Assembly: GCA_002943765.1 (NCBI GenBank)
Contig: PQWQ01000021.1
Span: 806,001-870,000, forward strand
Direction of reading: 5' to 3'
DNA length: 64,000 bases
Origin: Psoroptes ovis
Lineage: Eukaryota > Arthropoda > Arachnida > Sarcoptiformes > Psoroptidae
Positions within the stretch are counted from its first letter, which is position 1; each line of letters opens with the position of its first letter. The position numbers were made by a program, and so were the translations under genes. Of this stretch, positions 32,701 through 42,259 are shown in pieces. The notes below the pieces were generated by a model. It searched no databases, was not told the DNA's origin, and was given only the letters and a program-made list of their open reading frames with translations.

Positions 32701-35284
32701 TTATTGCGTATTTTGTTTTCGTTTTGTTTTTACTACGAAACGATGCTTGTGTTCGTAAGCTACGCATTCTTCCTTTTACACAAACAACAGCTGTGCAGCT
32801 GTTTGTGTTGTGTGTGTAACGTGATTTCATCATTTACACGAAATATTTCGCTCGATTGTTGTTGGTTTTTGTGAATGAAATTTTTACGATTTCACTTCAC
32901 CCCCCCCCCCCCGCCATCCCCACCACCATCCTCATCTACGCATTTTACAAATGCTGATGTTTGTGAAACCGTCTCCTTCCACTGAACTTGATGCTTTCGC
33001 TTTTTTTTTTTTTTGCTTCCTCCTCCTCCTCCTCCTCCGGTTTCGGGTGAAATTGTAGGTGTAAACACCCAATTGACCCATGAACTCGGGGGTCATGGTC
33101 TGCTGGGGTTAGGTTCCAAGCCATATGGCATCTGTTAGACTGAGTCGGGAGTTTTTTGTCTTCTCTCATTTGGCTTCGTGGTTACTTAATTTATGAATGG
33201 CCCATTATTAGGTCACCAAAAGACACAAGAAAACTCTTAAAGATGTTGTTGTAATGTTGCGAATGACTGATGTAATTCGTCGTCGTATTTTTTTTGTTTT
33301 CCGAAAACATTTCTTTCGTTTTTTGGTCCCATTCATAAATTTTGTACTCGAAAATTTTTTCCGAAAGACGATTTGTCCATTGTCTATGAACGGCCCCGTC
33401 TGCATCCCGACATCCCTCGCCTTGCGGGCAAAGCCACCCAGCCGCCAGTCATTTGATAAAGATATTTCCGCATATTTTTTTTTCTGTTTGCTTTCTTCTT
33501 CGTGTGTAACAAACAAGTCAAGTGTTTGTCTTGTCTTGTCTGATAGATGATGATTAGTGCAAATGATTTCCATCTTTGCTCCGCTTGAGACGGCGCCATT
33601 CATATATGTGATGATGATCAGATGAATCAAATATATGAATTAAAAAGCAGGGGGAGGGTGCGGAGGAGGAGGAGGGGAGACAAGTAATCATTTTTTTTCG
33701 CGAAAATTTTTTTTATTTGCCGGTTTTTTAATTTGTCCGATATAATTTTCACTTGTCTATATATTAGGTTGTCCCATAAGTTCTTGCCGGTTATATCATA
33801 GAAAATTATTGGAAAATCGGCAAGAACTTATCGGACAACCTAATACATACGTGTATATGTGTGTTTAGCACTTATATATATGCACGTATATATGTGCTTA
33901 TATATATGTGTATATATGCATGGCTATTATATATGGTTATATATGAATATATTCGGCGTATAATTATACCGATGGCATCAATTACCCGGCGTCCATTTAT
34001 TATTCACTTGTCATATCAAGTAATTGACTTTGTGTTTAACCCCTCTTGTGTTGGTTGCTGCTGCCACCCCCTGTCCTTTTGTTCTCCTTTTGCTTTGAAT
34101 GATTTATTGTTTGAAGTAATCAAAGGAGATCTTTAAGATGCAGACAAACAACTGTAAATAAACATTTGCGCAGCCCCTTCTCTGCGCTCCCCCCTTTGCT
34201 GTTTATGATTGATGCCTTTGTAGACTGTCAGAGGGAGAGAGTTAAGCGAGTGCCTACCCCCAACCGCCGCAGCAGCCCTACCTGTCTGTTGGCCTTATTT
34301 TTCCTCCTTCGTTTGTTCTCCTTTATTCGTAACTCTTTCAACAGACATCATTCAGCTTGCTGAGCTGATGCTGCGCAACATCAGCTGTTCTTTTCTGGGG
34401 AGGGCTGTGAACAATTTTTGCCTTCTCCCCCCGGCATTTTATTGTCTCAACTTGCGCAATCGATGTTTGTAATTGACCAATCATTTTTGTCATTGAATTT
34501 ATGAATGGACAATGAGTAATTGGAAAATACAACAAAGGGCCATTCATAAATTTTGTCACCAATTTCGTGAACAAAAGGATCCATTTTTTTCCTTTTCTCC
34601 TCTTCTACTTTTCTGCTTTTCCTTTCTGCTTTTCCCCTGTTCAAAAATTTCTGGGCCATTCACACATTTTGTTACATTTTTTTTGTGTACTAATTTTTTT
34701 TTCCAATTTTCATCTATTTCAACCCGACAGGTACCAGAGTTTATTCACCACCTGAATGGATTAAAAATAGCCGCTATGATGGACTAGCAGCGACCGTATG
34801 GTCATTGGGCATACTCCTCTACGATATGGTATGCGGTGATATACCATTCGATAATGATGAAGCAATCCTTCAATGTTCATTACGTTTCAAACGTAACATA
34901 ACACCTGAATGTCAAGATTTAATACTTAAGTGCCTATCATATGATGCAAAATGTCGTCCAACATTGGAACAAATCCTGGTTCATCCATGGATGTGTGCAA
35001 AGCTAGATTCACAACAAACATCGTTGAATGCCGGTATGGATATACCGACCATTGAAATGCAATCGAATCATCATTACAAACATCTGAATCATCATCATTC
35101 GAATCACCCCATGGCTAATGGCCATGGTGTAACTAATGGTATTGCTGTTGGCGGCGGCGCCACCAACGCCACCGCACGTCGTCAAATGCAAATGATGCAT
35201 TTTTCATCCGCTTCATTTTCCGGTGCCGAAACATCTTCGTCATCGTCGTCGACACCGGAAACACCGCCTGGATCGCTGTTTTAA
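19518..35284 (+). CDS. PIM: PIM-family serine/threonine protein kinase (spliced gene)
   Basis: The coding segments join as 19518-20775 or 27402-27498, then 27715-27821, 27962-28373 and 34731-35284. Predicted proteins are 776 or 389 residues (numbering from the long form). Motifs are the Gly loop GSGGFG (437-442), VAIK with K459, ERP at the hinge (511-513), HRDIKDEN (555-562), DFG (576-578), SPPEW (598-602), and HPWM near the end of the domain (677-680). The ERP hinge Pro followed by DLFDFITE, and the YTDFTGTRVYSPPEW activation segment, are specific to PIM kinases. Family members are constitutively active and promote survival and growth. Intron phases match at every junction (1, 0, 1). The tail (681-776) is His/Asn/Ser-rich. 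Introns of 6.9, 0.14 and 6.4 kb; the long ones are full of repeats. Splicing is inferred from frame and GT/AG sites. Confidence 0.93.
21305..21328 (+). repeat. dispersed TATGAATG motif
   Basis: GTTACGT, then CTTTTATGAATGATCCC. One base longer than the 23-nt consensus. Confidence 0.55.
21987..22066 (+). repeat. TTAGG hairpin element, subfamily A
   Basis: 80 bp between TA dinucleotides. TTAGGTTGTCCCATAAG and CTTATGGGACGACCTAA. In the kinase intron. Confidence 0.92.
22207..22287 (+). repeat. TTAGG hairpin element, subfamily A
   Basis: 81 bp. Left ATAGGTTGTCCCATAAG, right CTTATGGGACAACCTAA. It lies 140 bp from the previous copy. Confidence 0.9.
23291..23364 (+). repeat. TTAGG hairpin element, subfamily C
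   Basis: Arms GGTTGTCCGAAAAGTT and AACTTTTCGGACAACC. The core TTCATGAAAACTGGCC identifies C. Outermost TTA/TAA bases are eroded. Confidence 0.78.
23665..23745 (+). repeat. TTAGG hairpin element, subfamily A
   Basis: 81 bp between TA dinucleotides. TTAGATTGTCCCATAAG at the left and CTTATGGGACAACCTAA at the right. Confidence 0.92.
24061..24141 (+). repeat. TTAGG hairpin element, subfamily A
   Basis: 81 bp between TA dinucleotides. TTGGGTTGTCCCATAAG and CTTATCGGACAATCTAA. Confidence 0.9.
26798..26864. repeat. 67-bp TTAA-flanked hairpin
   Basis: GACCTGATGAATT faces AATTCATCAGGTC, with partly complementary GCGC-containing inner sequence, between TTAA at 26794-26797 and 26865-26868. TTAA on both sides suggests a piggyBac-type duplication. 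Its ends differ from the CCCTTA family. Only one copy is seen. Confidence 0.7.
26971..27005. promoter_or_regulatory. 35-bp perfect palindrome containing an AP-1-type site
   Basis: Arms GACTCATGACTGTGACT and AGTCACAGTCATGAGTC around one central C. TGACTCA (26983-26989) is the AP-1/TRE consensus. It lies about 130 bp upstream of the TATA box of the short kinase form, so an enhancer role is possible. That role is inference. Confidence 0.5.
27008..27033. repeat. 26-bp palindrome
   Basis: ACTGCCACCAC and GTGGTGGCAGT, perfect 11-bp arms with a four-base loop, two bases after the preceding palindrome. Confidence 0.7.
27137..27144 (+). promoter_or_regulatory. TATA box of the internal (short-form) PIM promoter
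   Basis: TATATAAG, with an inverted CCAAT (ATTGG) at about 27125-27129. The next ATG with an open frame that splices in phase to the kinase exons is at 27402, implying a leader of roughly 235 bases. Confidence 0.5.
27402..27498 (+). CDS. PIM: PIM kinase, alternative short first coding exon
   Basis: 32 codons plus one base from ATG to donor GCTG/GTAAAT, starting MNYQKYF and ending TITATAA. The phase-1 end equals that of the 19518-20775 exon, so both join 27715 and make the same Val codon. The resulting 389-residue protein is close in length to vertebrate PIMs (about 310-335), which begin shortly before the Gly loop. It could also be read through as intron of the long form. Confidence 0.65.
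27528..27607 (+). repeat. TTAGG hairpin element, subfamily A
   Basis: 80 bp between TA dinucleotides, 30 bp after the short-form donor and 107 bp before the next exon. TCAGGTTGTCCCATAAG and CTTATGGGACAACCTAA. Confidence 0.92.
27715..27821 (+). CDS. PIM: PIM kinase, exon 2 (Gly-rich loop)
   Basis: Acceptor CCAAATAG at 27714 and donor CCT/GTAAGT at 27822. It encodes RPREMFEKLYSVKNILG followed by SGGFGTVYAG, the start of the kinase domain. Confidence 0.92.
27962..28373 (+). CDS. PIM: PIM kinase, exon 3 (catalytic core)
   Basis: Starts in phase 0 after GAAATAG and ends ACAG/GTGAGT. 137 codons run from VAIKHIKRDK to the activation segment, including the catalytic Lys, helix-C Glu (E480), hinge, HRD and DFG. 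The acceptor-side intron is only 140 bp. Confidence 0.95.
28615..28696 (+). repeat. TTAGG hairpin element, subfamily A
   Basis: 82 bp between TA dinucleotides. TTAGGTTGTCCTATAAG and CTTATGGGACAACCTAA. Confidence 0.92.
29483..29565 (+). repeat. TTAGG hairpin element, subfamily C
   Basis: 83 bp after a TA. TTAGGTTGTCCGAAAAGTTC, core GAGTTGCTGCATGAAAATTG; the right end has decayed to GGACATCCTTAG. Confidence 0.82.
30476..30555 (+). repeat. TTAGG hairpin element, subfamily A
   Basis: 80 bp between TA dinucleotides. TTAGGTTGTCCGATAAG and CTTATGGGACAACCTAA. Confidence 0.92.
30673..30695 (+). repeat. dispersed TATGAATG motif
   Basis: GTAC, then TTGTATATATGAATGACCC. Full-length 23-nt copy in kinase intron 3. 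Confidence 0.6.
30898..30978 (-). repeat. TTAGG hairpin element, subfamily C (reverse)
   Basis: 81 bp. TTAGGTTGTCCGAAAAG and CTTTACGGACAATCTAA. The centre is the C core in reverse. Confidence 0.82.
31160..31241 (+). repeat. TTAGG hairpin element, subfamily C
   Basis: 82 bp, TA on the right. TTAGGTTATCCGGAAAG and CTTTCCGGACAACCTAA: both arms carry the GAAAAG to GGAAAG change, so pairing is kept. Confidence 0.88.
32104..32184 (+). repeat. TTAGG hairpin element, subfamily A
   Basis: 81 bp between TA dinucleotides. TTAGGTTGTCCCATAAG and CTTATGGGACAACCTAA. Confidence 0.92.
32209..32231 (+). repeat. dispersed TATGAATG motif
   Basis: GTAACTTT, then ATTTATGAATTGCGC. It begins 24 bp after a hairpin element. 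Confidence 0.5.
33181..33203 (+). repeat. dispersed TATGAATG motif
   Basis: GTTACTTA, then ATTTATGAATGGCCC. Full-length 23-nt copy. Confidence 0.6.
33325..33347 (-). repeat. dispersed TATGAATG motif (reverse)
   Basis: On the minus strand: GTACAAA, then ATTTATGAATGGGACC. Confidence 0.6.
33764..33843 (-). repeat. TTAGG hairpin element, subfamily B (reverse)
   Basis: 80 bp between TA dinucleotides. TTAGGTTGTCCCATAAG and CTTATCGGACAACCTAA, with the core TATATCATAGAAAATTATTG. Confidence 0.9.
34537..34559 (-). repeat. dispersed TATGAATG motif (reverse)
   Basis: On the minus strand: GTGACAAA, then ATTTATGAATGGCCC. An opposed partial copy (ATTTATGAATGGAC) lies about 30 bp upstream. Confidence 0.6.
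34653..34675 (-). repeat. dispersed TATGAATG motif (reverse)
   Basis: On the minus strand: GTAACAAA, then ATGTGTGAATGGCCC. It lies about 55 bp before the last kinase exon. Confidence 0.55.
34731..35284 (+). CDS. PIM: PIM kinase, last coding exon
   Basis: Starts after acceptor CCCGACAG, completing a Gly codon, then TRVYSPPEW and the C-lobe (VWSLGILLYDMVCGDIPF) to the HPWM motif. About 95 residues follow that are rich in His, Asn, Gly, Ala and Ser, ending PETPPGSLF before TAA. Confidence 0.94.
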
Positions 35285-35368
35285 GCTATTTTAACCTTAG
35301 CGGTCGTCATCGATTGATTCGTCCGAATTTGGTTTTTAAAAGCTCACCAAAACCACCCCTGCTAGATT

Positions 35369-35374
35369 AATAAA
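35369..35374 (+). terminator. polyadenylation signal of the PIM kinase gene
   Basis: AATAAA 84 bases after the stop codon, the first canonical signal downstream. Confidence 0.7.
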
Positions 35375-35910
35375 GTTTTACGAATACGTTATATATGAAT
35401 GAACAGTGTTTCTCAAATCTTCCAAAAAAAATTCAGCGACATTTGTATTAATTATCATCCACAAACATCGTTACCACCATCACTCATCAACTATGTATCA
35501 AACAATTGATTACGTCATCTATTTACACCCAATGATCGATGATTGATTGATAGCTGTGTGAACTTTTGTCAAAATGACCATTAGATGATTGATCGCAACT
35601 TGCATCCGTTAATGACGTTACCATCATTCATCATTCACAAATGACATTATCGTCACTCATCCAAATACATTCATCATCAAACACATTGATTTATTTATTT
35701 ATTTATTTGTGTTTATACCGGCATCCACCCCCTCCATCTTCAAATGCGTCACGATTTATTTATTTATTTATTCGCATTATTCACACATTTATGAATCGTT
35801 CATATATGACGTTACCCAAAATGGATACACTATCCATTTTCATCATCATCCAATCATCACCTTAAGATTGATTGATTATTCGACACCTAAGAAATTCATC
35901 GGAAAAAAAT

Positions 35911-35934
35911 GGCTCAATTCATAAATATCGTTAC
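35911..35934 (-). repeat. dispersed TATGAATG motif (reverse)
   Basis: On the minus strand: GTAACGAT, then ATTTATGAATTGAGCC. Confidence 0.55.
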
Positions 35935-36969
35935 ATTAAATTTCACACCTTCAACTGTCAACGCTGTGTATTTATAAGGGTGTGATCTTTGCCAGCTGCA
36001 CTTAGCTCAGCTCAGCTCAGCACAGCAAGCTTTTTACACATCATAAATCAATCAAATTTTCATCGATTATTACGTTTATTATGTTTAACCCTTTTATTTA
36101 TTTATTTATTCTTCAGTTTTTTTTTCAATTTTCGTTTCATCATCATTACACACATGTGAAATGAGACGTTCACAAATAACGTGTCATCATTTTTTTTTCG
36201 TTCGTTCGATTTATTTGATTTATTTGTCATTTCATTTGTGAATTTTTTTTTTCACTTATTTATTTATTTGTATTTACAACCAACAACCATTCACCAACCA
36301 TTCATTCATTCATTCATTTGATTTATTTATTTGCTACAATTTTTTTTTTTGTTGGGTGTATTTATGATGGGTGTTTTTGGTGTGTGTTTACAAATTATAT
36401 GAATGACCCCGAATTTTTTTTTTTTGGTACAAATTATTTCAAACAAAATCAAACACGTATACCTTAGTACAAAGAATTTTTCTCAAAAACCTATCTGAGA
36501 TGTATAGCCCTGTATGTATGTCACACACCTACACCTGTTTACACACCGATAGTTTCATCATTGTATAAATCGAAATTCAGCAACATTTTGTTATACATTA
36601 TTCACCATTCATATATGACATAATCATCACCAATCGATCATTCATATATGACATGATACATTTTCATCGAATAAAAATTTGTATAAATGAATAAATTCTA
36701 CGAAGCATCCTGCGACCCTTGGCCCACCACCAACCCCTCCTGGACAAATTATAATTTGTTATAATTCTGATTTGCTTATTGTGTATTTATTACTACTGCT
36801 GTTTGTTTGTTAATATTCAAAAATTATTTTGGTTCAAAACCATTCACATTGAATTTTTTTTAAATGTACACTCGAATACACACCGATAAATTGATACACA
36901 TTTATATTATTGTAATTATTTATATGAACAGATCTTTGTTGAAATTCTGTAATAACAATAATAATAATA

Positions 36970-37050
36970 TTAGGTTGTCCCATAATTTCTTGCCGATTTT
37001 TTCAATGATTTTCTATGATATAACCGGCAAGAACTTATGGGACGACCTAA
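36970..37050 (+). repeat. TTAGG hairpin element, subfamily B
   Basis: 81 bp between TA dinucleotides. TTAGGTTGTCCCATAAT and CTTATGGGACGACCTAA, core TTTTTCAATGATTTTC. Confidence 0.9.
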
Positions 37051-38762
37051 TAATTATAATCGAATATCTATACCTGACAAGTACACACACACACACACAC
37101 CCCTCCTCCTTTACAATATCAAAAAAATTGAAAATATGATCACACACACCCATCATATATGAATGACCCTTAAAATCACTAAACAATACGCCCACTATTA
37201 TTTGATATATGAATTTTTTTTTTCTCAGCAAAAATTCGATTTTTCGATTTACATCATCAGCTAAAAAAAATTGATACTAGTCAATCAAATCACATTCACA
37301 TATACAGTTACACCAGTCACACACACACACGCCCCCTATGAACACTTGTATTCATCAATTATCATCATCATCAGTAATACACCGTCCAATATTTTCAAAT
37401 TTTGAATCTCAAATTTTTTGAAATTTTTCAATTTTTCAAGGTCCAAAAATTGACAAACAAATACACACCTAACGCCCTCTGTTCACATGACACACAAAAT
37501 GTTTTTGGCGCGAAAAATCAAAAATTTGAAAATTTTAATTCAAATACAAATACACATGAATTGATAATTCAATAAAAAATTGCTCAATATACATACATAT
37601 ACATATACGATAAATATATATATATATATATGAATGAATGAATCGATATATATTTATTGAAATAATTTCATATTTTTCAAGTTTTTTCAATGTATAAACA
37701 AAACAAAACAAAAAATTTTTGACAAATTTTTTTTTAAGAAAAAAAACAAATTAATTTGAAATATTAATTAATTATTATTATTAATTAATTAATTAATTTA
37801 ATTTAATTTAAAAAATGAAATGAATCGAAATGATAATGATTTGTAAATAAATAAATAAATGAATTAATAAAATTTTTCTAATTTAAACTTTGTACATAAC
37901 CAAAACCTTTGACCTTTTAATTGATTTTTTTTTTTGCCTTTGCGAATGCATTGACCTTTGAATTCATTCATCTTTGAATTTGACGCATGCGCAGTCGCTT
38001 GGCTTCGACTCGATGACCTTTGAAACACCTTAGCGGTTGAGCTGATTGAAGATTAAAGATTTTCAAAGCCTTGAGCCTTGAAAATTGGTCGCTCTGAGAT
38101 GTCCGGTATGAGCCTTGGACCTCATAAATTGAAGGTTCCTTGTGGTCCATTTTCTCAAAGATTAAAGCCTTGAAAAACTGCTGAAAATCACTGGAAAAAC
38201 TTGCGCAAGTTGCTTCAAAACTAAGAGGTTATAAGGCTTGTTTTTTTCAAAATTTTTGTCGGTTGCTTCGTTTTTGTTTTTATGTTTGATTATTTCTGAT
38301 TTGCTTCGATTTTCGATTTTTTTTTGATTGTCAAGGTTATCCCCTTACACACATATCAATGGCTTGCTGTTTGTGTTTGTTAGGTTGATATGGCTGATAT
38401 GGCTGATGCATGCATGCATCAGCCAAACATAAACAATAAATCACATGTCTGGTGCATGTGCTTGTGTGTGGTGGTTGGTGTGCATGTGTTCGATGAATGT
38501 TCGCCATTATCAGGCAGCAGGGCAGTCCAGGGCTGAACTATAGCCCTGTACGCACACCAGTTCAATTTCAGTGGATTTTTGGCCTTTAAAAAAACTGTAT
38601 AGCCCCTGGCCCCCCGGCAAAATTATCAATTTTCGAATGATGATGATGATAAGATAAAAATTCATAAATTCAGTTACATCGACCTTTACTTATTTTGATT
38701 TTTGTGATTTTTGTGGCTGTTGTGAAATATACTGTACACTGGTTGATTGATTACAGTTATTA

Positions 38763-38960
38763 CAGTGTTTCTCAACCACATTGAACTATGTGTGTGCCAC
38801 CTTTGTGTTTGCCGCCGCAGCGAAATCAATTTTTATTAGGTTGTCCCATAAGTTTTTGCCGTTTTTTAAATATTTTTTCATTCGAAAAAACGGCAAAAAC
38901 TTATGGGACAACCTAATAAAAATGGGCCGCCGCAACCAAAAAAATGGTTGAGAATCACTG
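38763..38960. mobile_element. hAT-like non-autonomous element carrying a nested hairpin
   Basis: Ends CAGTGTTTCTCAACCACATT and, inverted, CAGTGATTCTCAACCATTTT. CAGTGNTTCTCAACC is a well-known hAT terminal sequence. Without the nested 81-bp hairpin (38836-38916) it is about 115 bp, and complementary CGCCGCAGCG/GGCCGCCGCA segments lie inside. I could not find a clean 8-bp duplication. Confidence 0.65.
38836..38916 (+). repeat. TTAGG hairpin element, subfamily A, nested in hAT-like element
   Basis: 81 bp between TA dinucleotides. TTAGGTTGTCCCATAAG and CTTATGGGACAACCTAA. The host element's inverted repeats lie on both sides, so this insertion is the younger event. Confidence 0.92.
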
Positions 38961-39223
38961 AACTCTTCATATCCTGTGAAACGAAAAAAAGAAAGGAAAA
39001 TGTATCTGTTTCGGTTGCGATAATCGTTTATCAGAATCAGCTAAAAAAGAAAAAAATTCAGTTTCGAATCAAATCATTTGATTCAGTATCCTTTTTTTTC
39101 GTGGTGTGCTGGTTGTCAAATGTATCAATTTTTTTTTTTTTTTTTTTTTTGATAAAAAAAGAGAGGAGAACCCAGAGAAGGGCGAAATGTATCAATTTCA
39201 AGGTTAAGTCCTTTTTTTCGAAA

Positions 39224-39395
39224 GATTCGAGAAATTTTTCGGGAATTTTTTCTTCGAGAAATTTTCCGTAAATTTTTTATTCCGGGGAAATTTTCCTGGG
39301 AATTTTTTTTCCAGGGAAGTTTCCAGAAATTTTCCGAGGAATTTCTTTTTCCAGGAAATTTTTTTTTTCTGGAAAGTTTCCTTGAAATTTCCTTA
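39224..39395. repeat. GGAAATTTTCC-type degenerate array
   Basis: Repeats of (G)GGAAATTTTCC with variable spacers, for example GGGGAAATTTTCCTGGG. A second block lies at 39766-39912. Confidence 0.6.
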
Positions 39396-40328
39396 GCCTC
39401 TGAATCAATCAGTGAATGAATGAATGAATGCTGCGCAAGCTTTGCTTTTACACATTCTACGCCATTGACAAAATCGTCAAAGTCAAGGCATCACAATTGT
39501 GAATGATTTGACAATTGATTCATTCATTCGATTTACTCGTGAAACGCCCAGCGTTTAGAAATGATTTTCCAAGAAATTTTCTCTCCCCTTGCCACGCAAG
39601 TTTTGTCAATGCTTTTTTCAATTTTCAATGCATTTTCAATGCTTTGAATTTGTTCGATTTTTTCAAAAACTGAAAAAAAAATTCAAGGTTCACCCCTGAG
39701 TATTGAGCTAAGTATCGTATTGTAATGATAATCTATTTATGTCTGTCTGCGAATTTGAGGAAATTCCAGAAATATTTTTGATTTCTGGGAAATTTTCTCC
39801 GTTGAAAAATTTCCGGGAATTTTCTCCATTGAAAAATTTCAGAGAAAATTTCCAAGGAATTTTTTTCTCGAGAAATTTCCCAGAAATTGTCATTTTTCCG
39901 AAAAAATTTCCTCTCTTTGTTTACTTTGTGGTTTTCCACAAATTTTTTTTTTTGTTTCGATTTGTTTACTTCATCAAAATTAGTCCATAAATTTGTCCAT
40001 TTTTGTCTTTAGACAACCACCACCCGACCTCCACCACCACCCCCCTATGCATCAAGTCCTCGTTGCACCGTGTTCCCCCTTGTCATCCTTGCAAACCAAC
40101 GAAATAAGCCATGTGCTGCATGTGTGTGATTCGAATATCGAATCAAATCAATCAAATCAACCAAACATTCAATCAATCAATCAATCAACTGATATCAAAA
40201 GTTTTTCGTAAGTTTGTACAAACATACACACCACACATTCACATATATGATAATTGAAAACTTTGCCTGCTTTGGCTGCTTATCTTTGAATTTTATGCGA
40301 TTTAAGACGTGTACACATTTATGAATGC

Positions 40329-40425
40329 TTTGCGCTCGACAGGCGCCCGTGGGGCGCCTCAAGTCCCACGGGCGCCTGTCGGAATGATTTCAATGGAATA
40401 AGCGAAAAATTGTCGAGTGCAAAGT
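40329..40425. repeat. nested GC-rich palindrome related to the TTAA MITE
   Basis: Inner perfect 16-bp arms GACAGGCGCCCGTGGG / CCCACGGGCGCCTGTC (40338-40380, 11-bp loop). Outer arms CTTTGCGCTCGACA (from 40329) and TGTCGAGTGCAAAG. The TCGAC-AGGCGCC and AAAATTGTCGAG segments also occur in the 150-bp TTAA MITEs, and a fragment with GCTCGACAGGGCGCCC lies near 12470. Confidence 0.65.
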
Positions 40426-40537
40426 CGTTTTTGAATAATTTTCTCATATTTTTTTTTCTTTTAATTTTGTTTATTTTATGCATTCACCAGTGGTGATGAT
40501 GGTGATGGCTATTTTTGTTGATTTTTTATTTTAAATT

Positions 40538-40612
40538 GGTTGTCCGAAAAGTTCTTGCGCATAATTACATTGAAATGCTTGGTGAAATACGGCAAAAACT
40601 TTTCGGACAGCT
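40538..40612 (+). repeat. TTAGG hairpin relative, subfamily D (degenerate)
   Basis: Arms GGTTGTCCGAAAAGTTCTTG and AAAAACTTTTCGGACAGC. Confidence 0.6.
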
Positions 40613-40695
40613 CATGTTATTTAGTTGTTTATTATGCATGTACATGTCTTGTTTATTTATAGTTTGTGTGAGGTTTATTTATTTATTTTTAAATA

Positions 40696-40775
40696 TTAGG
40701 TTGTCCCATAAGTTCTTGCCGTTTTTCGAATGAAATTAAATTTAAAAAACGGCAAGAATTTATGGGACAACCTTA
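40696..40775 (+). repeat. TTAGG hairpin element, subfamily A
   Basis: 80 bp between TA dinucleotides. TTAGGTTGTCCCATAAG and TTTATGGGACAACCTTA. Confidence 0.9.
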
Positions 40776-41901
40776 TAAAAAATCCATAAAACACATAATC
40801 ATCATCATTGACATTTAGTGGCGTGGAATTTTTCCTCACTGATTCTCCGCAATTCTCGCAGAATCTTTAAGATTCCTTGAAGATTCTGTGAGAATCTCTG
40901 AGATTCTCGGTGAGAAAATTGCCAAAAATGAAATAATTCCAAGCCACTTTTCAAGAAAATTCCTTCCTAAGAAAATTTCCTCGACCGAAAAAAAAAACTG
41001 CACCGAAAGCTGTCACTTTCAATCAGCCAATTTTTGCTGCTTATTCCATTCGATTGAATGAGAAAACCGCCATAGACTGTGCCCGTGTCTGGTTCGGGCT
41101 GAGCAGGTTTCGTGCAGAAAAATTTTTTTAAAACTTTTCTTGAAATTCTCCGATTTTCTTAATTTTCTCAAAATTTTTGAAGATTTTTTCTTCAAATTTC
41201 TTAAAGCATTTTTTCTTAAATCTGATTAAGAATTTTTCCGATAATTCTCTGTTGAATTCACAACGAAGAAAATAATCAAAATAAAGCCATTAAGCACTAT
41301 GGGAATTTTGTTTATTCGTTTTCGTTCGTTTGTTTTCGTTTTGAAATAATTTCAAGGTTTTAGCTTTATCAATGCATTGAAATCTAAGCCAAAATAGAGC
41401 GTTGTTCATGTTTGTGCAGTTTCTTGTGTTTGTTTGTGTGCACGAGATTCGCTGATGCTGCTGCTGCTGATGCGGCTGTTGCTTGGCACACATATTCATT
41501 GGATGACTTGTCGATTCGCTTGTTTTGCTTCGGTTTTTGTTGTGGTGTAGAGAGAGCCTCATCCACGAGAGAGATAGAGTGTAGGGTTAAAGAACTGATT
41601 AATTAAATTTTTAAAGATTTTTTTTTTCGTTTTTGCATTTGTATTAGTTTGGAGCTTTTCATAGATAAAATTACGCTTGAAGCATTTTTTTTGCTCAAAA
41701 AAAAGTTCAAAGATCCAAAAAGGGCTTCCAAAAATGACATATTCTTTCATCAATTGTTTCGAAATTTTTTCGTGAACATTCAAATGATAATGGTATGAGA
41801 TTCTTTTGACTTTAAATAAAAAAAAATCTTGAATAATTTGAAAAGAATTCTTTCTTTTGAAAAGATTAAGAATTTTGATAAAATGTCACATGAATAATAT
41901 A

Positions 41902-41981
41902 TTAGGTTGTCCCATAAGTTCTTGCCAGTTTTATCGTAGAAAATCATTGAAAAAACGGCAAGAACTTATGGGACAACCTAA
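41902..41981 (-). repeat. TTAGG hairpin element, subfamily B (reverse)
   Basis: 80 bp between TA dinucleotides. TTAGGTTGTCCCATAAG and CTTATGGGACAACCTAA, core TTATCGTAGAAAATCATTG. Confidence 0.9.
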
Positions 41982-42021
41982 TATATTGCTGCATACGCAA
42001 AAAATATATTCATGATATATG

Positions 42022-42047
42022 GTGTGTGTGTGTGTGTGTGTGTGTGT
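42022..42047. repeat. (GT)n microsatellite
   Basis: About thirteen GT units shortly after a hairpin element. Confidence 0.85.
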
Positions 42048-42110
42048 ATGATATATTCATGATCTATATCTATGATAAATGTCTATTTTTATTCATTTAA
42101 ATATTATTAA

Positions 42111-42259
42111 CCCTTAAAACTCGAGCGGTGAGCATCACTCACCATAAGATGTAATGTAGCAACTCGCCAAGGCGCCCCACAGTCACCATTTTACATGAGT
42201 GTGCAGAAATCGTCGAGCCGCTGGCTTGCTTGCGCTGTAAATGCCTCGAGTGCTAAGGG
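42111..42259 (+). mobile_element. TTAA-flanked MITE, copy 2 (piggyBac-like)
   Basis: 149 bp between TTAA at 42107-42110 and 42260-42263, same orientation as copy 1. Differs by scattered substitutions and short deletions. Confidence 0.85.

Larger units (their letters stand above)
28374..34730. other. intron 3 of the PIM kinase
   Basis: 6357 bp, GTGAGT to CCCGACAG. It contains seven TTAGG hairpin elements, AGG and GT microsatellites, a C homopolymer (about 32900-32912), and several copies of the 23-nt TATGAATG motif. No coding potential is supported. Confidence 0.8.

Noticed and set aside
35404..35416. CAGTGTTTCTCAA resembling a hAT end after the kinase polyadenylation signal
   Set aside because: No matching inverted end was found nearby, so it is too short to call.
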